Shown: positions 16,180 to 25,500 of the stretch, in pieces
Layout of the letters: each line of letters begins with the position of its first letter
How positions within the stretch are numbered: the first letter of the stretch is position 1
Source of the DNA: Planctomycetota bacterium
GTDB taxonomy: Bacteria; Planctomycetota; Planctomycetia; Gemmatales; Gemmataceae
NCBI GenBank assembly: GCA_016195405.1
Contig: JACPZP010000068.1
Coordinates: forward strand, 1 to 52,176
Reading direction: 5' to 3'
DNA length: 52,176 bases
Translations under genes and position numbers: made by a program
The notes under the pieces: generated by a model
The model's input: the letters and a program-made list of their open reading frames with translations, nothing else
What the model was told of the DNA's origin: nothing
Databases searched by the model: none

Positions 16180-17664
16180 ATGAGTGCCGCAGACAAGGCT
16201 CAAGCTGCCCAGGCGGGCGCCGCGACTCAAGATGCCCCTTCCTTGTTGGAGGCGGTGATCAAAGCGACCAAGCCCCTGGACAAGAAGGAAGAGCAACGCG
16301 CCAAGGACTACTTCCGCCAATTCCTCGATCAGGCCGTCAAGCCCGGCCAAGTCGTCTCCAAAGACGTGGAGACGAACATCAAGTTTTGGATCAAAGAGAT
16401 CGACAAGAAGCTATCGAGCCAGCTCAATGAAGTCATGCACCATCCGGATTTTCAAAAGCTGGAAGCAAGCTGGCGCGGGCTGCATTACCTGGTTATGCAG
16501 TCGGAAACCGGCGACACCCTCAAGATCAAGGTCCTGAACGTCAGCAAGCGCGAACTCTTCAAGGACCTGGAAAAAGCCATCGAATTCGATCAGAGTTCGC
16601 TTTTCAAGAAGATTTACGAGGAGGAATACGGGCAACTGGGCGGCGAGCCCTACGGCCTTCTGGTGGGCGATTACGAATTCACGCGCACCGCCGAAGACGT
16701 CGCCATGGTGGACAAGATCGCCAAGGTCGCGGCCGCCTCGCACGCTCCCTTCGTCGCCGCCTCCGCCGCGGGGATGTTCAACTTCGACCGCTTTACCGAG
16801 CTGACGGCGCCGCGCGATCTCGCGAAGATCTTCCAGAGCGTCGAATACGCGGGCTGGAAATCGTTCCGTGAATCGGAAGACTCCCGTTACGTCGCTCTGA
16901 CGCTGCCGCACGTCTTGGCCCGGCTGCCTTACGGCGAGAAGTTCAAGCGCGTCGATGAGTTCGACTTCGAGGAAATGGTCGACGGCACCGACCACGACAA
17001 ATACCTGTGGATGAATGCGGCGTGGGCTTATGCCACCCGAATCACCGATGCGTACTCGAAATACGGCTGGATCGCCCGGACGCGCGGCGTGGAAGGCGGC
17101 GGCAAGGTCGAGGGCCTGCCGGTACACACCTTCCCCACTGACGAAGGCGGCGTGGCCATGAAGTGTCCGACGGAGATCGCCATTTCCGACCGCCGCGAGT
17201 TCGAATTGTCGAACCTGGGATTCTTGCCGCTCATCCATTGCAAAAATCGCGATTACGCCGCCTTTATGGGCGCGCAGTCGGCCCAGAAACCGAAAACCTA
17301 TTTCTCCGCCGACGCGAATTCGAACGCGGAGCTGTCCGCCAAGTTCAATTTCATCCTGTGCGTGTCGCGTTTCGCCCACTATCTCAAAGTCATGGCTCGC
17401 GACAAGATCGGCTCGTTCATGGAAGTCAAGGATTGCGAGCGCTGGCTCAACGACTGGATCAACAACTACGTCTGTGACCCGTCCCTGGCGGGGGATGAGA
17501 CCAAGGCACGCAAACCGTTGGCGGAAGCACGCGTCGAAGTGCAGGCCGTCGCAGGAAAGCCGGGCTGGTACGAGGCAATCGCCTACCTGCGGCCGCATTT
17601 CCAGCTCGAAGCCCTCACCACCTCCATGCGTCTGGTGGCCGAGGTGCCCAAAAAGGCCGGGTAA
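16180..17664 (+). CDS. tssC: TssC T6SS contractile sheath large subunit
   Basis: TssC (VipB) makes the contractile sheath with TssB. The 494-aa protein shows FKxLEASWRGLHYLV, LLVGDYEFTRTAEDV and an APFVAASAAGMF segment. It also has RFAHYLKVMARDKIGSFM and, near the C-terminus, VQAVAGKPGWYEAIAYLRPH, all standard for VipB/ImpC. The ATG at 16180 follows GGAGAA with good spacing, and upstream in-frame codons do not look like family sequence. tssB, normally next door, lies about 8.8 kb downstream. Only tssA and hcp flank it. Confidence 0.96.
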   Translation: MSAADKAQAAQAGAATQDAPSLLEAVIKATKPLDKKEEQRAKDYFRQFLDQAVKPGQVVSKDVETNIKFWIKEIDKKLSSQLNEVMHHPDFQKLEASWRGLHYLVMQSETGDTLKIKVLNVSKRELFKDLEKAIEFDQSSLFKKIYEEEYGQLGGEPYGLLVGDYEFTRTAEDVAMVDKIAKVAAASHAPFVAASAAGMFNFDRFTELTAPRDLAKIFQSVEYAGWKSFRESEDSRYVALTLPHVLARLPYGEKFKRVDEFDFEEMVDGTDHDKYLWMNAAWAYATRITDAYSKYGWIARTRGVEGGGKVEGLPVHTFPTDEGGVAMKCPTEIAISDRREFELSNLGFLPLIHCKNRDYAAFMGAQSAQKPKTYFSADANSNAELSAKFNFILCVSRFAHYLKVMARDKIGSFMEVKDCERWLNDWINNYVCDPSLAGDETKARKPLAEARVEVQAVAGKPGWYEAIAYLRPHFQLEALTTSMRLVAEVPKKAG

Positions 17665-17670
17665 ATCTCT

Positions 17671-17773
17671 AGTACGTCCCGCGAGCCGAGCGGGACCCAC
17701 GTAGCGGGGTGGGTCCGGCTCGGCTCGCCGGACTTACTTGGAATCGGGTCCGGCTCCGCTCGCCGGACCTACT
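17671..17773. repeat. REP-like repeat cluster before hcp
   Basis: The 306-base gap between tssC and hcp starts with a hairpin (GTCCCGCGAGCCGAGCGGGAC). Two near-identical 28-bp direct repeats follow at 17711-17738 and 17746-17773 (GGGTCCGGCTCGGCTCGCCG...). Each is itself palindromic, and the second ends in CTACT, so it has a GTAG head on the minus strand. The rest of the gap (17774-17956) shows no clear promoter or ORF. Confidence 0.75.
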
Positions 17774-17970
17774 GGAAGAATCTTGTCCGGCTTTACCCAA
17801 GGAAGTGCATAAACAAGGTAACAAGATTCCTGGGATGAGGCGGCCTTAGGGCCACCAAGCGATTGTCCAGTGGTCCTGGTCGATCCCGGGTTTTTCGAGC
17901 CGGTCCTGCTGTCCCCGGCCGACCCAGCCCATCCCCATGAGGAGGACAGCATCCTTAAGGAGATGGTTCC

Positions 17971-18453
17971 ATGGCTGTTGACATGTTTTTGAAGCTTGAC
18001 GGCATCAAGGGCGAATCCAAGGATCATAAGCACGGCGGAGAGATTCACATTGAATCCTTCAGCTGGGGCATGAACCAAACCGGAGCCCACGGCGCCGGCG
18101 GCGGCGGCGGGGCCGGCAAGGTGTCGGTCCACGACATCTCCGTCACCAAGGTTGTGGACAAGTCGAGCCCGGCGCTGATGCTCCATTGTGCGGCCGGCAA
18201 GCACATCGCTACGGGCCTCATCACCGTCCGCAAGGCCGGCGACAAGCCCCTGGAATACCTGAAGATCAAGCTGGCCGACATCTTGATCTCCAGCGTCCAG
18301 GAATCCGGCCACGGCGGCGGCGATCTGCTCACCGAGAACGTCACCATCAACTTCGCCAAGTTCTGGGTCGAGTACACCGAACAGGATGAGAAGGGCGCAG
18401 GCAAACCCGGCGGCGACATGGGCTGGGATGTCAAAGCCAACCAAAAACTGTAA
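17971..18453 (+). CDS. hcp: Hcp T6SS inner-tube protein (TssD)
   Basis: Hcp hexamers stack into the tube that is propelled out of the cell. The 160-aa protein starts MAVDMFLKLDGIKGES and has GEIHIESFSWGMNQ, KVSVHDISVTKVVDKSSP and a C-terminal TENVTINFAKFWVEY, the Hcp1 family pattern. A glycine-rich loop (GAGGGGGAGK, about residues 41-50) sits where Hcp loops vary. AAGGAG lies 8 bases before the ATG. It appears to be a single-gene unit: a repeat-rich gap upstream and a strong terminator downstream fit the high expression expected for a tube protein. Confidence 0.96.
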   Translation: MAVDMFLKLDGIKGESKDHKHGGEIHIESFSWGMNQTGAHGAGGGGGAGKVSVHDISVTKVVDKSSPALMLHCAAGKHIATGLITVRKAGDKPLEYLKIKLADILISSVQESGHGGGDLLTENVTINFAKFWVEYTEQDEKGAGKPGGDMGWDVKANQKL

Positions 18454-18477
18454 CAAACTTCTGGAGTTCGACACCAC

Positions 18478-18517
18478 GAAGCCCGGTTTCTTCTGGAAAC
18501 CGGGCTTCCGTTTTATT
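18478..18517 (+). terminator. Rho-independent terminator after hcp
   Basis: A 13-bp perfect stem (GAAGCCCGGTTTC / GAAACCGGGCTTC) with a 5-base loop, followed by CGTTTTATT. It lies 24 bases after the hcp stop codon and just before the next gene. Confidence 0.8.
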
Positions 18518-18527
18518 CAGGTGCCGG

Positions 18528-19319
18528 ATGCGCTCAGGAACACCACCCTCCGCTGAAAAGATTTTCGCCGAAATCGATATGAGCGTCGGCGACCGCAAGC
18601 TCCATCTTAAGCTGTCGGTCGACCCCGGCCCGATGCGCCTTGTCGAATTGTTGCCGTTGGCGCAGAATCTCGCCAACACTATGGTGCAAGCAGCCGTGGA
18701 GGACGTCGTCGAAAAGGGCGAGGCCATCTCTTGCAAGAAAGGTTGCGGCGCTTGCTGCAGGCAGCTCGTGCCGATTTCCCAAGTGGAAGCCCGGCGCATC
18801 CGCGACTTAGTGGAAGAAATGCCTGAGCCGCGCCGCTCACAAATCCGCGCCCGCTTTGCCGAGGCTCGCCGCCGCCTTGAGGAAGCCGGAATCCTCGAAA
18901 AGCTGCTTGACCGCGAGCACTGGGCGCCCGACGGCATCGAGACCATCGGCCTGGAGTATTTTCGCCAGGGAATTCCGTGTCCATTTCTGGAAGACGAATC
19001 CTGCTCGATCCACCCCGATCGGCCGATCACTTGTCGTGAATATCTAGTTACTTCTCCCGCGGAGAATTGTGCCCGGCCGACTCGGGAATCCGTGAATACC
19101 GCGCGAATTCCGCTCAAGGTCTGGACCGCGGTCGCTCGCTTTGACAAGCTGCCGCCGGGGGAGCGCTTCATCCGTTGGGTGCCGTTGATCCTGGCGCCGG
19201 AATGGGCCGACGCCAACCCCGACGAAACGCCGCCCCGCCCCGGCCCCGAGTTGCTCAAGGAATTGTTCGAGCACCTCACGGGAAAGGACATCCCCGCGCC
19301 GCCGCTCGGCTTGGCTTGA
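18528..19319 (+). CDS. YkgJ-family cysteine-cluster protein (copy 2)
   Basis: A 263-aa paralogue of the protein at 14185-14934. It has CKKGCGACCRQLVPIS, then CPFLEDESCSIHPDRPITC and VTSPAENC. The number and spacing of cysteines match the other two copies, which argues for a common metal centre. It follows hcp and its terminator and precedes a methyltransferase gene by 78 bases, with a palindrome between them. The start is uncertain: ATG 18528 or in-frame ATG 18579. The role is unknown. Confidence 0.83.
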   Translation: MRSGTPPSAEKIFAEIDMSVGDRKLHLKLSVDPGPMRLVELLPLAQNLANTMVQAAVEDVVEKGEAISCKKGCGACCRQLVPISQVEARRIRDLVEEMPEPRRSQIRARFAEARRRLEEAGILEKLLDREHWAPDGIETIGLEYFRQGIPCPFLEDESCSIHPDRPITCREYLVTSPAENCARPTRESVNTARIPLKVWTAVARFDKLPPGERFIRWVPLILAPEWADANPDETPPRPGPELLKELFEHLTGKDIPAPPLGLA

Positions 19320-19326
19320 TCCCAAA

Positions 19327-19380
19327 CTAGCCGAATTCGTGAGAATTCGGATTGTCCTGAACTCTTACGAGTTCAGCTAC
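19327..19380. repeat. REPIN-like double hairpin, CTAGCCG variant
   Basis: CTAGCCGAATTC-gtga-GAATTCGG, spacer, TGAACTC-ttac-GAGTTCA, then GCTAC. It is the same design as 4188-4241 and 7614-7667, with CTAG in place of the GTAG head. Confidence 0.75.
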
Positions 19381-19397
19381 ATTCCCGGAGAGATCTC

Positions 19398-20975
19398 ATG
19401 TCCGAAGCGCTCCTAACCAGCTACGAAGAGCTTCCCTACGAAAGCAAGCCGCTCTATCCGACGCATCCGGATTGCTTGGCGACCATGGCGACCTTGATGG
19501 GGATGAAGCCCGCGCCCGTGGGCAACTGCCGAGTCCTCGAATTGGGCTGTGCCACCGGTGGAAACCTGATCCCGATGGCCCTGACTCTGCCGGGCAGTCA
19601 ATTCGTGGGCATCGACCTTTCGCCCAAGCAGATCGCTACGGGTCAGGAAACAGTAGACGCCTTGAGGCTCAAGAACATCGAGTTGCGGCCGTTGAGCATT
19701 CTCGACATGGATGACTCCTTCGGGCAGTTCGATTACATCGCCTGTCACGGCGTTTATTCGTGGGTGCCGGCCGCCGTGCAAGACAAAATTCTGGACATCT
19801 GCAAGCGCAATCTGGCGCCTGAGGGCGTGGCGTACATCAGTTACAACACGTTTCCGGGCTGGCACCTGCGCGCGGTAGTCCGCGAGATGATGGGCTATCA
19901 CGGACAACGCTTCACCGAACCGCAGCTTCGCGTCCAGCAGGCGCGGGCGTTTCTCGATTTTCTCGTCCAATCCGTGCCGAATCCCGAAAGCACCTACCAT
20001 CGGCTTCTCAAGGAAGAGGCCGACGTGCTCAGGCCGGCGGCGGACACCTACGTTTTCCACGAACATCTGGAGGACGCCAACTATCCGGTCTATTTCTGGC
20101 AGTTCATGGAACGAGCGTCCGCCAAGGGGCTGCAATACCTGGGCGAAGCGTGGTATCACATGCGGCTCTCCAATCTTCCGAAGGAAGTGCAGAACACGCT
20201 GTGCGACTTGTCCGACGATCTTCTGCAACTGGAGCAATATCTCGATTTCCTCCACAACCGCAAGTTTCGCCGCACTATCTTGTGCCACGACAACGTCAAG
20301 CTGAACCGAACGCCGCCGCCCCAGTCGATTATGAACTTCTACCTTACCGGCATGGCCCGGCCGGTCGCGCAACAGCCCGACGTCGATAGCACGGCCACGG
20401 AGAAATTCACGGTCCACGACGGCACGACCGCCACCACCAATGAGCCCATGGTGAAGGCCGCTCTGATGGCCCTTCTTGAAGCGTGGCCAAAGTCCGTTCC
20501 GTTCGCAGCCTTATGGTCTTCGGTGCAAAGCCGGCTCCCCAACACGGCTCAAAAGTTTCCCCGCTTTCAGGAAGTCGGCGCCTTCGTCCTTGCCGAGGCG
20601 ATTCTCCGCTGTTATCTTTCCAACCTCGCCGCTTTGCACGTTCATCCGCCTCAGTTCACGCTCCAGCCTGGTGAACTGCCGCTCGCCAGCCCGCTCGCGC
20701 GTTTGCAAGCCGCATCCACGTCTCCCATCACAACGTTGCGCCATGGATTGGTGGTGCCGGGCGAGCTGGACCGCATTGTGCTTCGATACCTGGACGGCAG
20801 CCGCAATCGCGCACAACTCGTGGAGACGCTTACCGACCTAGGCCAGCGCAAAGCCTTCACGCTCGAATTCGATGGAAAGGTGATCGAGGAACGTGAGAAG
20901 ATTCGCGAATTCCTCAGCGACGGCATCGACGCCTGCCTGACAAGGCTTGCGCGCATCGCGCTGCTCATTTCGTAG
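19398..20975 (+). CDS. SAM-dependent methyltransferase with regulatory domain
   Basis: A 525-aa class I methyltransferase. The SAM-binding motif VLELGCATGGN lies near residues 45-55, and motif II (FVGIDLSPKQI) follows. YISYNTFPGWHLR leads into a 'methyltransferase regulatory domain' (about 200-300). The C-terminal part (about 340-525) has a winged-helix-like LDRIVLRYLDGSRNRAQLVE. Proteins of this architecture are annotated as protein or small-molecule methyltransferases, and the substrate cannot be told from sequence. It follows the second YkgJ gene on the same strand and is the last gene of the tssA-tssC-hcp side. The T6SS link is positional only. Confidence 0.85.
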   Translation: MSEALLTSYEELPYESKPLYPTHPDCLATMATLMGMKPAPVGNCRVLELGCATGGNLIPMALTLPGSQFVGIDLSPKQIATGQETVDALRLKNIELRPLSILDMDDSFGQFDYIACHGVYSWVPAAVQDKILDICKRNLAPEGVAYISYNTFPGWHLRAVVREMMGYHGQRFTEPQLRVQQARAFLDFLVQSVPNPESTYHRLLKEEADVLRPAADTYVFHEHLEDANYPVYFWQFMERASAKGLQYLGEAWYHMRLSNLPKEVQNTLCDLSDDLLQLEQYLDFLHNRKFRRTILCHDNVKLNRTPPPQSIMNFYLTGMARPVAQQPDVDSTATEKFTVHDGTTATTNEPMVKAALMALLEAWPKSVPFAALWSSVQSRLPNTAQKFPRFQEVGAFVLAEAILRCYLSNLAALHVHPPQFTLQPGELPLASPLARLQAASTSPITTLRHGLVVPGELDRIVLRYLDGSRNRAQLVETLTDLGQRKAFTLEFDGKVIEEREKIREFLSDGIDACLTRLARIALLIS

Positions 20976-21044
20976 TCATATAGAGGGGGCAGGTACGGGA
21001 CAGACGCCTTTGTTATGACATAGACCGCATTGGCTGGCGCCGTT

Positions 21045-24000
21045 TCACGGCTGGGTCAACCGCACTCTTTGCGGGTCATTTTTCCATCCGAAGCGATTCG
21101 CGAACTCTTCCGGGCTGAAGAATTGCTGGCCCTCAGCGGATTGCACGACGCAAACGACATGGCGCAAGGCGTCGCCCGTGAGCCGGTAGTGCCCGTCGGC
21201 GCTGATGGCGACGGCTTGGTGCGGGTTTTCCTGGAAGTGCGCCAAGGTGCCGCGCAAGAGCCCTGTGTGCATGTCCCAGATCTGTCGGGAGGGGGACTGA
21301 TATCCCCAATCGCCGCCTGCGACCGGCGTCAAGAACTTGCCGCCAGGCGAAAACTTGCCGGCCGCGGGCATCCCCTTGAGGCTGCGAATCGGCTTGTCAC
21401 CATCGAGTTGCCAGAAGTGCACCGTGCCGCCTTGATTGCCCGGACGCAGGATTCCGCCCAGGGAAACGAGCGTCGTGTGATCTTGCCAAACAAGGGTTTG
21501 GAGCGGACCGTCATGAGCCTGGAAGAACTTTTGCGATGCGCCGGACTTGGCATTCGACAAGCGGATCATGCCGGTCTGGTCGCCGGTGGCGACGAGACGG
21601 CCGTCGGGAGACCATGCGAGCCCATTGACTTGGGACTTGTGCCCTTCGAATTCCGTCGGCACGGGTTTGCCGCTCTTGACTTCCCAGAGCGAGACGGCCT
21701 TTTCGCCGGCTGCGACGAGGGCGACCTGTTCGCTATCGGGAGACCAGGCCAGGCGATGCGGTTCGGCGGTCACCGGCAGGGATTGGACATCCTTGGCGCC
21801 GGCAACATCCCAAATGCGGACCGAGTTCTCTTCCGCGGTCGCAAAACGTTGGCCGTCACTCGACCAGGCAATAGCCCGCAGGCCTTTGGTAGGCAGCAAC
21901 TTGTCGGGAGTCGCCTCGCCGACGTGCCACAGCTTCAGTGTGTTTCCGTAATGCATGGTACGAGCCAGGGTCTTGCCGTCGGGCGACCATGCTTGCGGGG
22001 AAACGCTTTCTCGGTCCCCTAGCTGGTGCAGGAAGACGCCCGTCTCGGCATCCCAAACCTGCGTAGTCCAATTCCACGGATGGATCGTGACCACGCGCTT
22101 GGCATCCGGCGACCAGGCGACGTCCGAGCCGGGTTCGTGAACGGGCACCACGAAAGACGGCCCCACGGTCGGGTCCTGTCCGGGCGCGGAAGCAGACATC
22201 TTGGCCTTGGCCGCTTTCGGATCATGGATCGCCACGCTCAGGCCGTTCTTGCTGTAGAGGCTCTTGCCGTCGGCCGACCAGCGATTCCACACATAGTTCC
22301 CAAGTGTGAGTAGCTGTCCAATCGGCTTCGCAAGGGGCTCTAGGTTCACGTCCTTGGACCCGGGATCGGCGTTCCACAACAAGGTCCCGCCGCCGTAAGT
22401 GCTTGTGGACGCGACCGTCTTGCCGTCGGGGCTGAAAGCCAGGAACCAGACGCCGTGGCGACCGGAGGAGATGAGCCGCCCGGACGTTGTGTCCCAGATC
22501 TGCACCGTGGCGACATTTTCCTTGTTCGCCGCCGTCGCCAGTGTCTTGCCATCGGGCGAGAGTGCCAGAATTTCGAGCCTGCCCTGGATTTCGTTCAGTT
22601 TCAGGGGACGCGTTTCATCGGTGGCGGGATTCCAGAACGTCACTTGGTCGTCCCCGCTTATGTAGGCCAGCATGCTTCGATTCGCGCCCCATGCGTAGAA
22701 ATTCAGCCAGAGCCTCTTGATGGTATGCGTCTTCAGCGAATTCCCTGACTTGGCATCCCAGCTCCAGGCGTGAAAGCCGGCGTCCATGGAGACAACGGTT
22801 GCGTCGGTCTGCCAGCCGATCTCTGTGATGTGGCCCTGGTGCAATGCAAACGTCGTGACTGCTTTTCCCGTTGTCACATCCCAGACCAGTGCCATCGTGT
22901 CATGACTCCCGGTTGCCAGCATCTTGCTATCAGGCGACCAGGCGAGCGCGCTGACTATGGCCGTGTGCTTGGCGAGCGTGCGCAGGAGTTTGCCTGTGTT
23001 CGAATCCCAGAGGCGGACGGTGTTGTCGTGGCCGGCGCTCGCGATCCACTTGCCGTCCGGAGACCAGTCTACAAAGTTGACCGGCGTGTCATGACCCAGG
23101 AGTAGACGCACGAGGTGCAATTCACCGGCCTTACGCTGCCAGATTCGGATTGAGCCGTCTTGGCCGCCCGTGGCAAAGCGTTCGGGATCCGGGCTCAGGG
23201 CGAGCTGTCGGGGGTCGTTCGCCACCCCCAAGTGGCCGCGCGTTTCGATGCTCCAGCTTTCGATTCCCGGAATCTTCGCGGGCCGCTGCACCAGGGCCAT
23301 GCGGCTGATCGGCGCGCCAGTTGGTTTCGCGATGGTAGGCGGCTTCGTTGGCGGATCGAGCGGCGATGGGCCGGCATCATTGATGACTTTCTTCTCGTTG
23401 GTGGATGGCAAGAAAATGAAACCCGCGCCGATGACGACCACTGCCAGACAACCGCCAAGTCCCAGAAAAAGCGGCAGCCGGCTCTTGTTTGCGTGCCGGC
23501 GAGGTCCCCATTCGCTTTCGTGCGCGATCTCGGTCGCTGATTTCCTTCGCCCGCTCTGACTTAGTCGCTGCGTGCTCTGTCCTTTCGGCGTTGAAACCGT
23601 TTTCGACACGATGACATGATCAGAAGGCACCGGACTTTGTTCCAGCTCGCGCAGGGCATTCACTACTTCCTGGGCCGTGGCAATCCGTTGAGCAGGATCC
23701 TTCTCCAGCAAATGCATGACCAATTCCGAGAGCTCGGGCCGCAATTTCGGATTGACCTCCACCGGCGCGGGCGGATCATGCATCGCGACCGCCATCAAGG
23801 TCGAAACGGCGTCATTGCCGTGGAAGGGCAGCGTGCCGGTGCAAAGACGATATAGAACAACTCCCAGGCTCCACAAATCGCACCGGGCGTCCACGGTTTC
23901 GCCGCGCGCTTGCTCCGGCGCCATGTACGACGGCGTTCCAATAATCGCGCCCTGCTGTGTGAGCCCGGCTTCCTGCGAAGAGGCGCGGGCTAGGCCGAAA

Positions 24001-24917
24001 TCCAGAATCTTGATACGAAAATCAGAGCCGCGCCCGTCAGGAAGCGGGGTGGGACCGACGCCGTGACGCGCTCCCGCTTCCTGACGGGCGCGGCTCTGAG
24101 TCTCCAACCAGATGTTGGCCGGCTTGATGTCGCGATGGATGAGCCCGCTCTGGTGGGCGCATGCCAGGCCTTCCGCGACTTCACGGGCGATGCGCAGCAC
24201 TTCCCGGAGGGGCAGTCCCTCTTCGCGGTGAAGCCGGGCATCGAGCGGCTCCCCTTTGAGAAACGGCATGACGATGAACGGGGCCCCGCGGTCCTCGTCA
24301 ACGTGATGAATGGCGACGATGTGATCGTGTTCCAGTGCGGCGGCAGCGCGGGCCTCTCGCAAGAAACGCTGCTGCGCCGATTTGCTCTCGGCCAGATGCG
24401 GCAGCATCGCCTTGATGGCCACGTTGCGGCCCAGCTTGGGATCTTCACCCAGAAAGACGACGCCCATGCCGCCGTGGCCAAGAATCTTGAGGATGCGAAA
24501 GCCGCCCAGCCGCCCCAGCTCGTCGTCGGCCTGGGCCGGCGCGAGAAAATCGGTGAGGCTGGAATCGTGATCTGCCTGTTCGGGGACGGGCGCTGGCGTG
24601 GCCCTCGACTCGCTCGAAGGCGGCACGGTCGGCCGATCGCTAGTTGGCAGTGCACCCGAACGGCCTGCTGCGGCCGGCGGCACAGTTCGTTCATCCGTCA
24701 TAGGGGGCGCTGACCGGACGTGCGGCGAGGAGACTTCGGGCGAGGAGGGGCCCAACGAGGAGGCACGCGGATGGCCTGTGGGCGCGGCCTGCGTCACCGC
24801 GGCGCCTCCCGGAATTCGTGTGACGGTTCCGCAGCCCGGACACTTAACTTTCTTGCCTGCGTACTCCTCCTTGACCGCAAGCTTCTTCTGACACGAGGCG
24901 CAGGAGAACGAGAGCAT
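21045..24917 (-). CDS. Ser/Thr protein kinase with WD40 repeats
   Basis: A 1,290-aa protein. An N-terminal zinc-ribbon-like CxxC pair (Cys6/9 and Cys26/29) precedes a Pro/Ser-rich linker and a kinase domain (about 137-410). The domain has GHGGMGVV, Lys169, HRD at 261-263 and DFG at 306-308. A membrane helix (LFLGLGGCLAVVVIGAGFIF) comes next, then WD40 repeats to about residue 1230 with recurrent LAWSPDG and VRLWD motifs. Between HRDIKPANIWL and KILDFGLAR there are about 28 extra residues, including PLPDGRGSD, encoded by a perfect inverted repeat (see 24023-24098). ATG 24917 is preferred over an upstream GTG because GGAGAG precedes it. The target is unknown. Confidence 0.92.
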   Translation of the reverse strand: MLSFSCASCQKKLAVKEEYAGKKVKCPGCGTVTRIPGGAAVTQAAPTGHPRASSLGPSSPEVSSPHVRSAPPMTDERTVPPAAAGRSGALPTSDRPTVPPSSESRATPAPVPEQADHDSSLTDFLAPAQADDELGRLGGFRILKILGHGGMGVVFLGEDPKLGRNVAIKAMLPHLAESKSAQQRFLREARAAAALEHDHIVAIHHVDEDRGAPFIVMPFLKGEPLDARLHREEGLPLREVLRIAREVAEGLACAHQSGLIHRDIKPANIWLETQSRARQEAGARHGVGPTPLPDGRGSDFRIKILDFGLARASSQEAGLTQQGAIIGTPSYMAPEQARGETVDARCDLWSLGVVLYRLCTGTLPFHGNDAVSTLMAVAMHDPPAPVEVNPKLRPELSELVMHLLEKDPAQRIATAQEVVNALRELEQSPVPSDHVIVSKTVSTPKGQSTQRLSQSGRRKSATEIAHESEWGPRRHANKSRLPLFLGLGGCLAVVVIGAGFIFLPSTNEKKVINDAGPSPLDPPTKPPTIAKPTGAPISRMALVQRPAKIPGIESWSIETRGHLGVANDPRQLALSPDPERFATGGQDGSIRIWQRKAGELHLVRLLLGHDTPVNFVDWSPDGKWIASAGHDNTVRLWDSNTGKLLRTLAKHTAIVSALAWSPDSKMLATGSHDTMALVWDVTTGKAVTTFALHQGHITEIGWQTDATVVSMDAGFHAWSWDAKSGNSLKTHTIKRLWLNFYAWGANRSMLAYISGDDQVTFWNPATDETRPLKLNEIQGRLEILALSPDGKTLATAANKENVATVQIWDTTSGRLISSGRHGVWFLAFSPDGKTVASTSTYGGGTLLWNADPGSKDVNLEPLAKPIGQLLTLGNYVWNRWSADGKSLYSKNGLSVAIHDPKAAKAKMSASAPGQDPTVGPSFVVPVHEPGSDVAWSPDAKRVVTIHPWNWTTQVWDAETGVFLHQLGDRESVSPQAWSPDGKTLARTMHYGNTLKLWHVGEATPDKLLPTKGLRAIAWSSDGQRFATAEENSVRIWDVAGAKDVQSLPVTAEPHRLAWSPDSEQVALVAAGEKAVSLWEVKSGKPVPTEFEGHKSQVNGLAWSPDGRLVATGDQTGMIRLSNAKSGASQKFFQAHDGPLQTLVWQDHTTLVSLGGILRPGNQGGTVHFWQLDGDKPIRSLKGMPAAGKFSPGGKFLTPVAGGDWGYQSPSRQIWDMHTGLLRGTLAHFQENPHQAVAISADGHYRLTGDALRHVVCVVQSAEGQQFFSPEEFANRFGWKNDPQRVRLTQP
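24023..24098. repeat. In-frame REPIN inside the kinase catalytic domain
   Basis: A perfect 26-bp inverted repeat (24023-24048 and 24073-24098; left arm begins CAGAGCCGCGCCCGTCAGGA) with a 24-base loop. It encodes a peptide containing TPLPDGRGSD between the kinase catalytic loop and the DFG motif, without a frameshift. It lies within a protein stretch that has no counterpart in ordinary Hanks kinases. Confidence 0.9.
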
Positions 24918-25024
24918 GTACACTCTCCGCCTTAGTCAACCGGATGAGAATTCGAAGGGTGAATTGTACCGCATGTTGAATTCGCCTGCGCGAACATTCT
25001 GCGAACCCGCCGACTGGAGCTGAC

Positions 25025-25228
25025 TTGTTGATAACGCTACTTCCCGCAGGTGGGCACTTCGCGCTCATTGTTGGCTCCGTGGCCGCCTTCGTGCGCACGA
25101 AGCCCGGTTTACCGCACTGGGCGCGGTTCGTTGGTGGTGGCGTGATCTCGGTGGCCTACCTGGTGGCAATCATTGTGGCCACGGGTCCCCAGTACATTGG
25201 GCTCCTGAGGCGGGTCTTCAGCTTGTAA
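25025..25228 (+). CDS. Possible small two-helix membrane protein
   Basis: A 67-aa ORF with two hydrophobic segments (GGHFALIVGSVAAFV and GGGVISVAYLVAIIVATG) separated by a basic loop. It starts at a TTG preceded by GGAG. It is the only protein-like sequence in the 583 bases between the WD40 kinase and the third YkgJ gene. I recognise no family, and it may be chance. The rest of the gap (25229-25500) holds scattered GAATTC-containing short repeats and no gene I can support. Confidence 0.38.
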   Translation: MLITLLPAGGHFALIVGSVAAFVRTKPGLPHWARFVGGGVISVAYLVAIIVATGPQYIGLLRRVFSL

Positions 25229-25500
25229 GAGAAAAAAGAGCACGCGGACAGGACGCGCACCATTCTTGACGGCCCATTACGCACTGGCGCCATTCGTTGC
25301 ATCAACCGCAATTTCGCTTCACGACCTCCCACCTCCCGCGCCTCGTGAAACGAAACGAATTCGCTCCACGGACGCAACCGACTTACGGCAGAATTCGCGA
25401 ATTCATTTCATACGTTTCACACCCGGAAACTCGTTTCACCACGTCATGCGTGAGGGTGGAATGAAAAGTATTGTGCTTCCGGACCGATCACGAATCCGTC

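Noticed and set aside
16411..17700. 429-codon open frame antisense to tssC
   Set aside because: A GC-driven shadow of a certain gene, with no recognisable domain.
17711..17773. Possible CRISPR repeats
   Set aside because: Only two repeats, palindromic and 7 bases apart, with no spacers of regular length.
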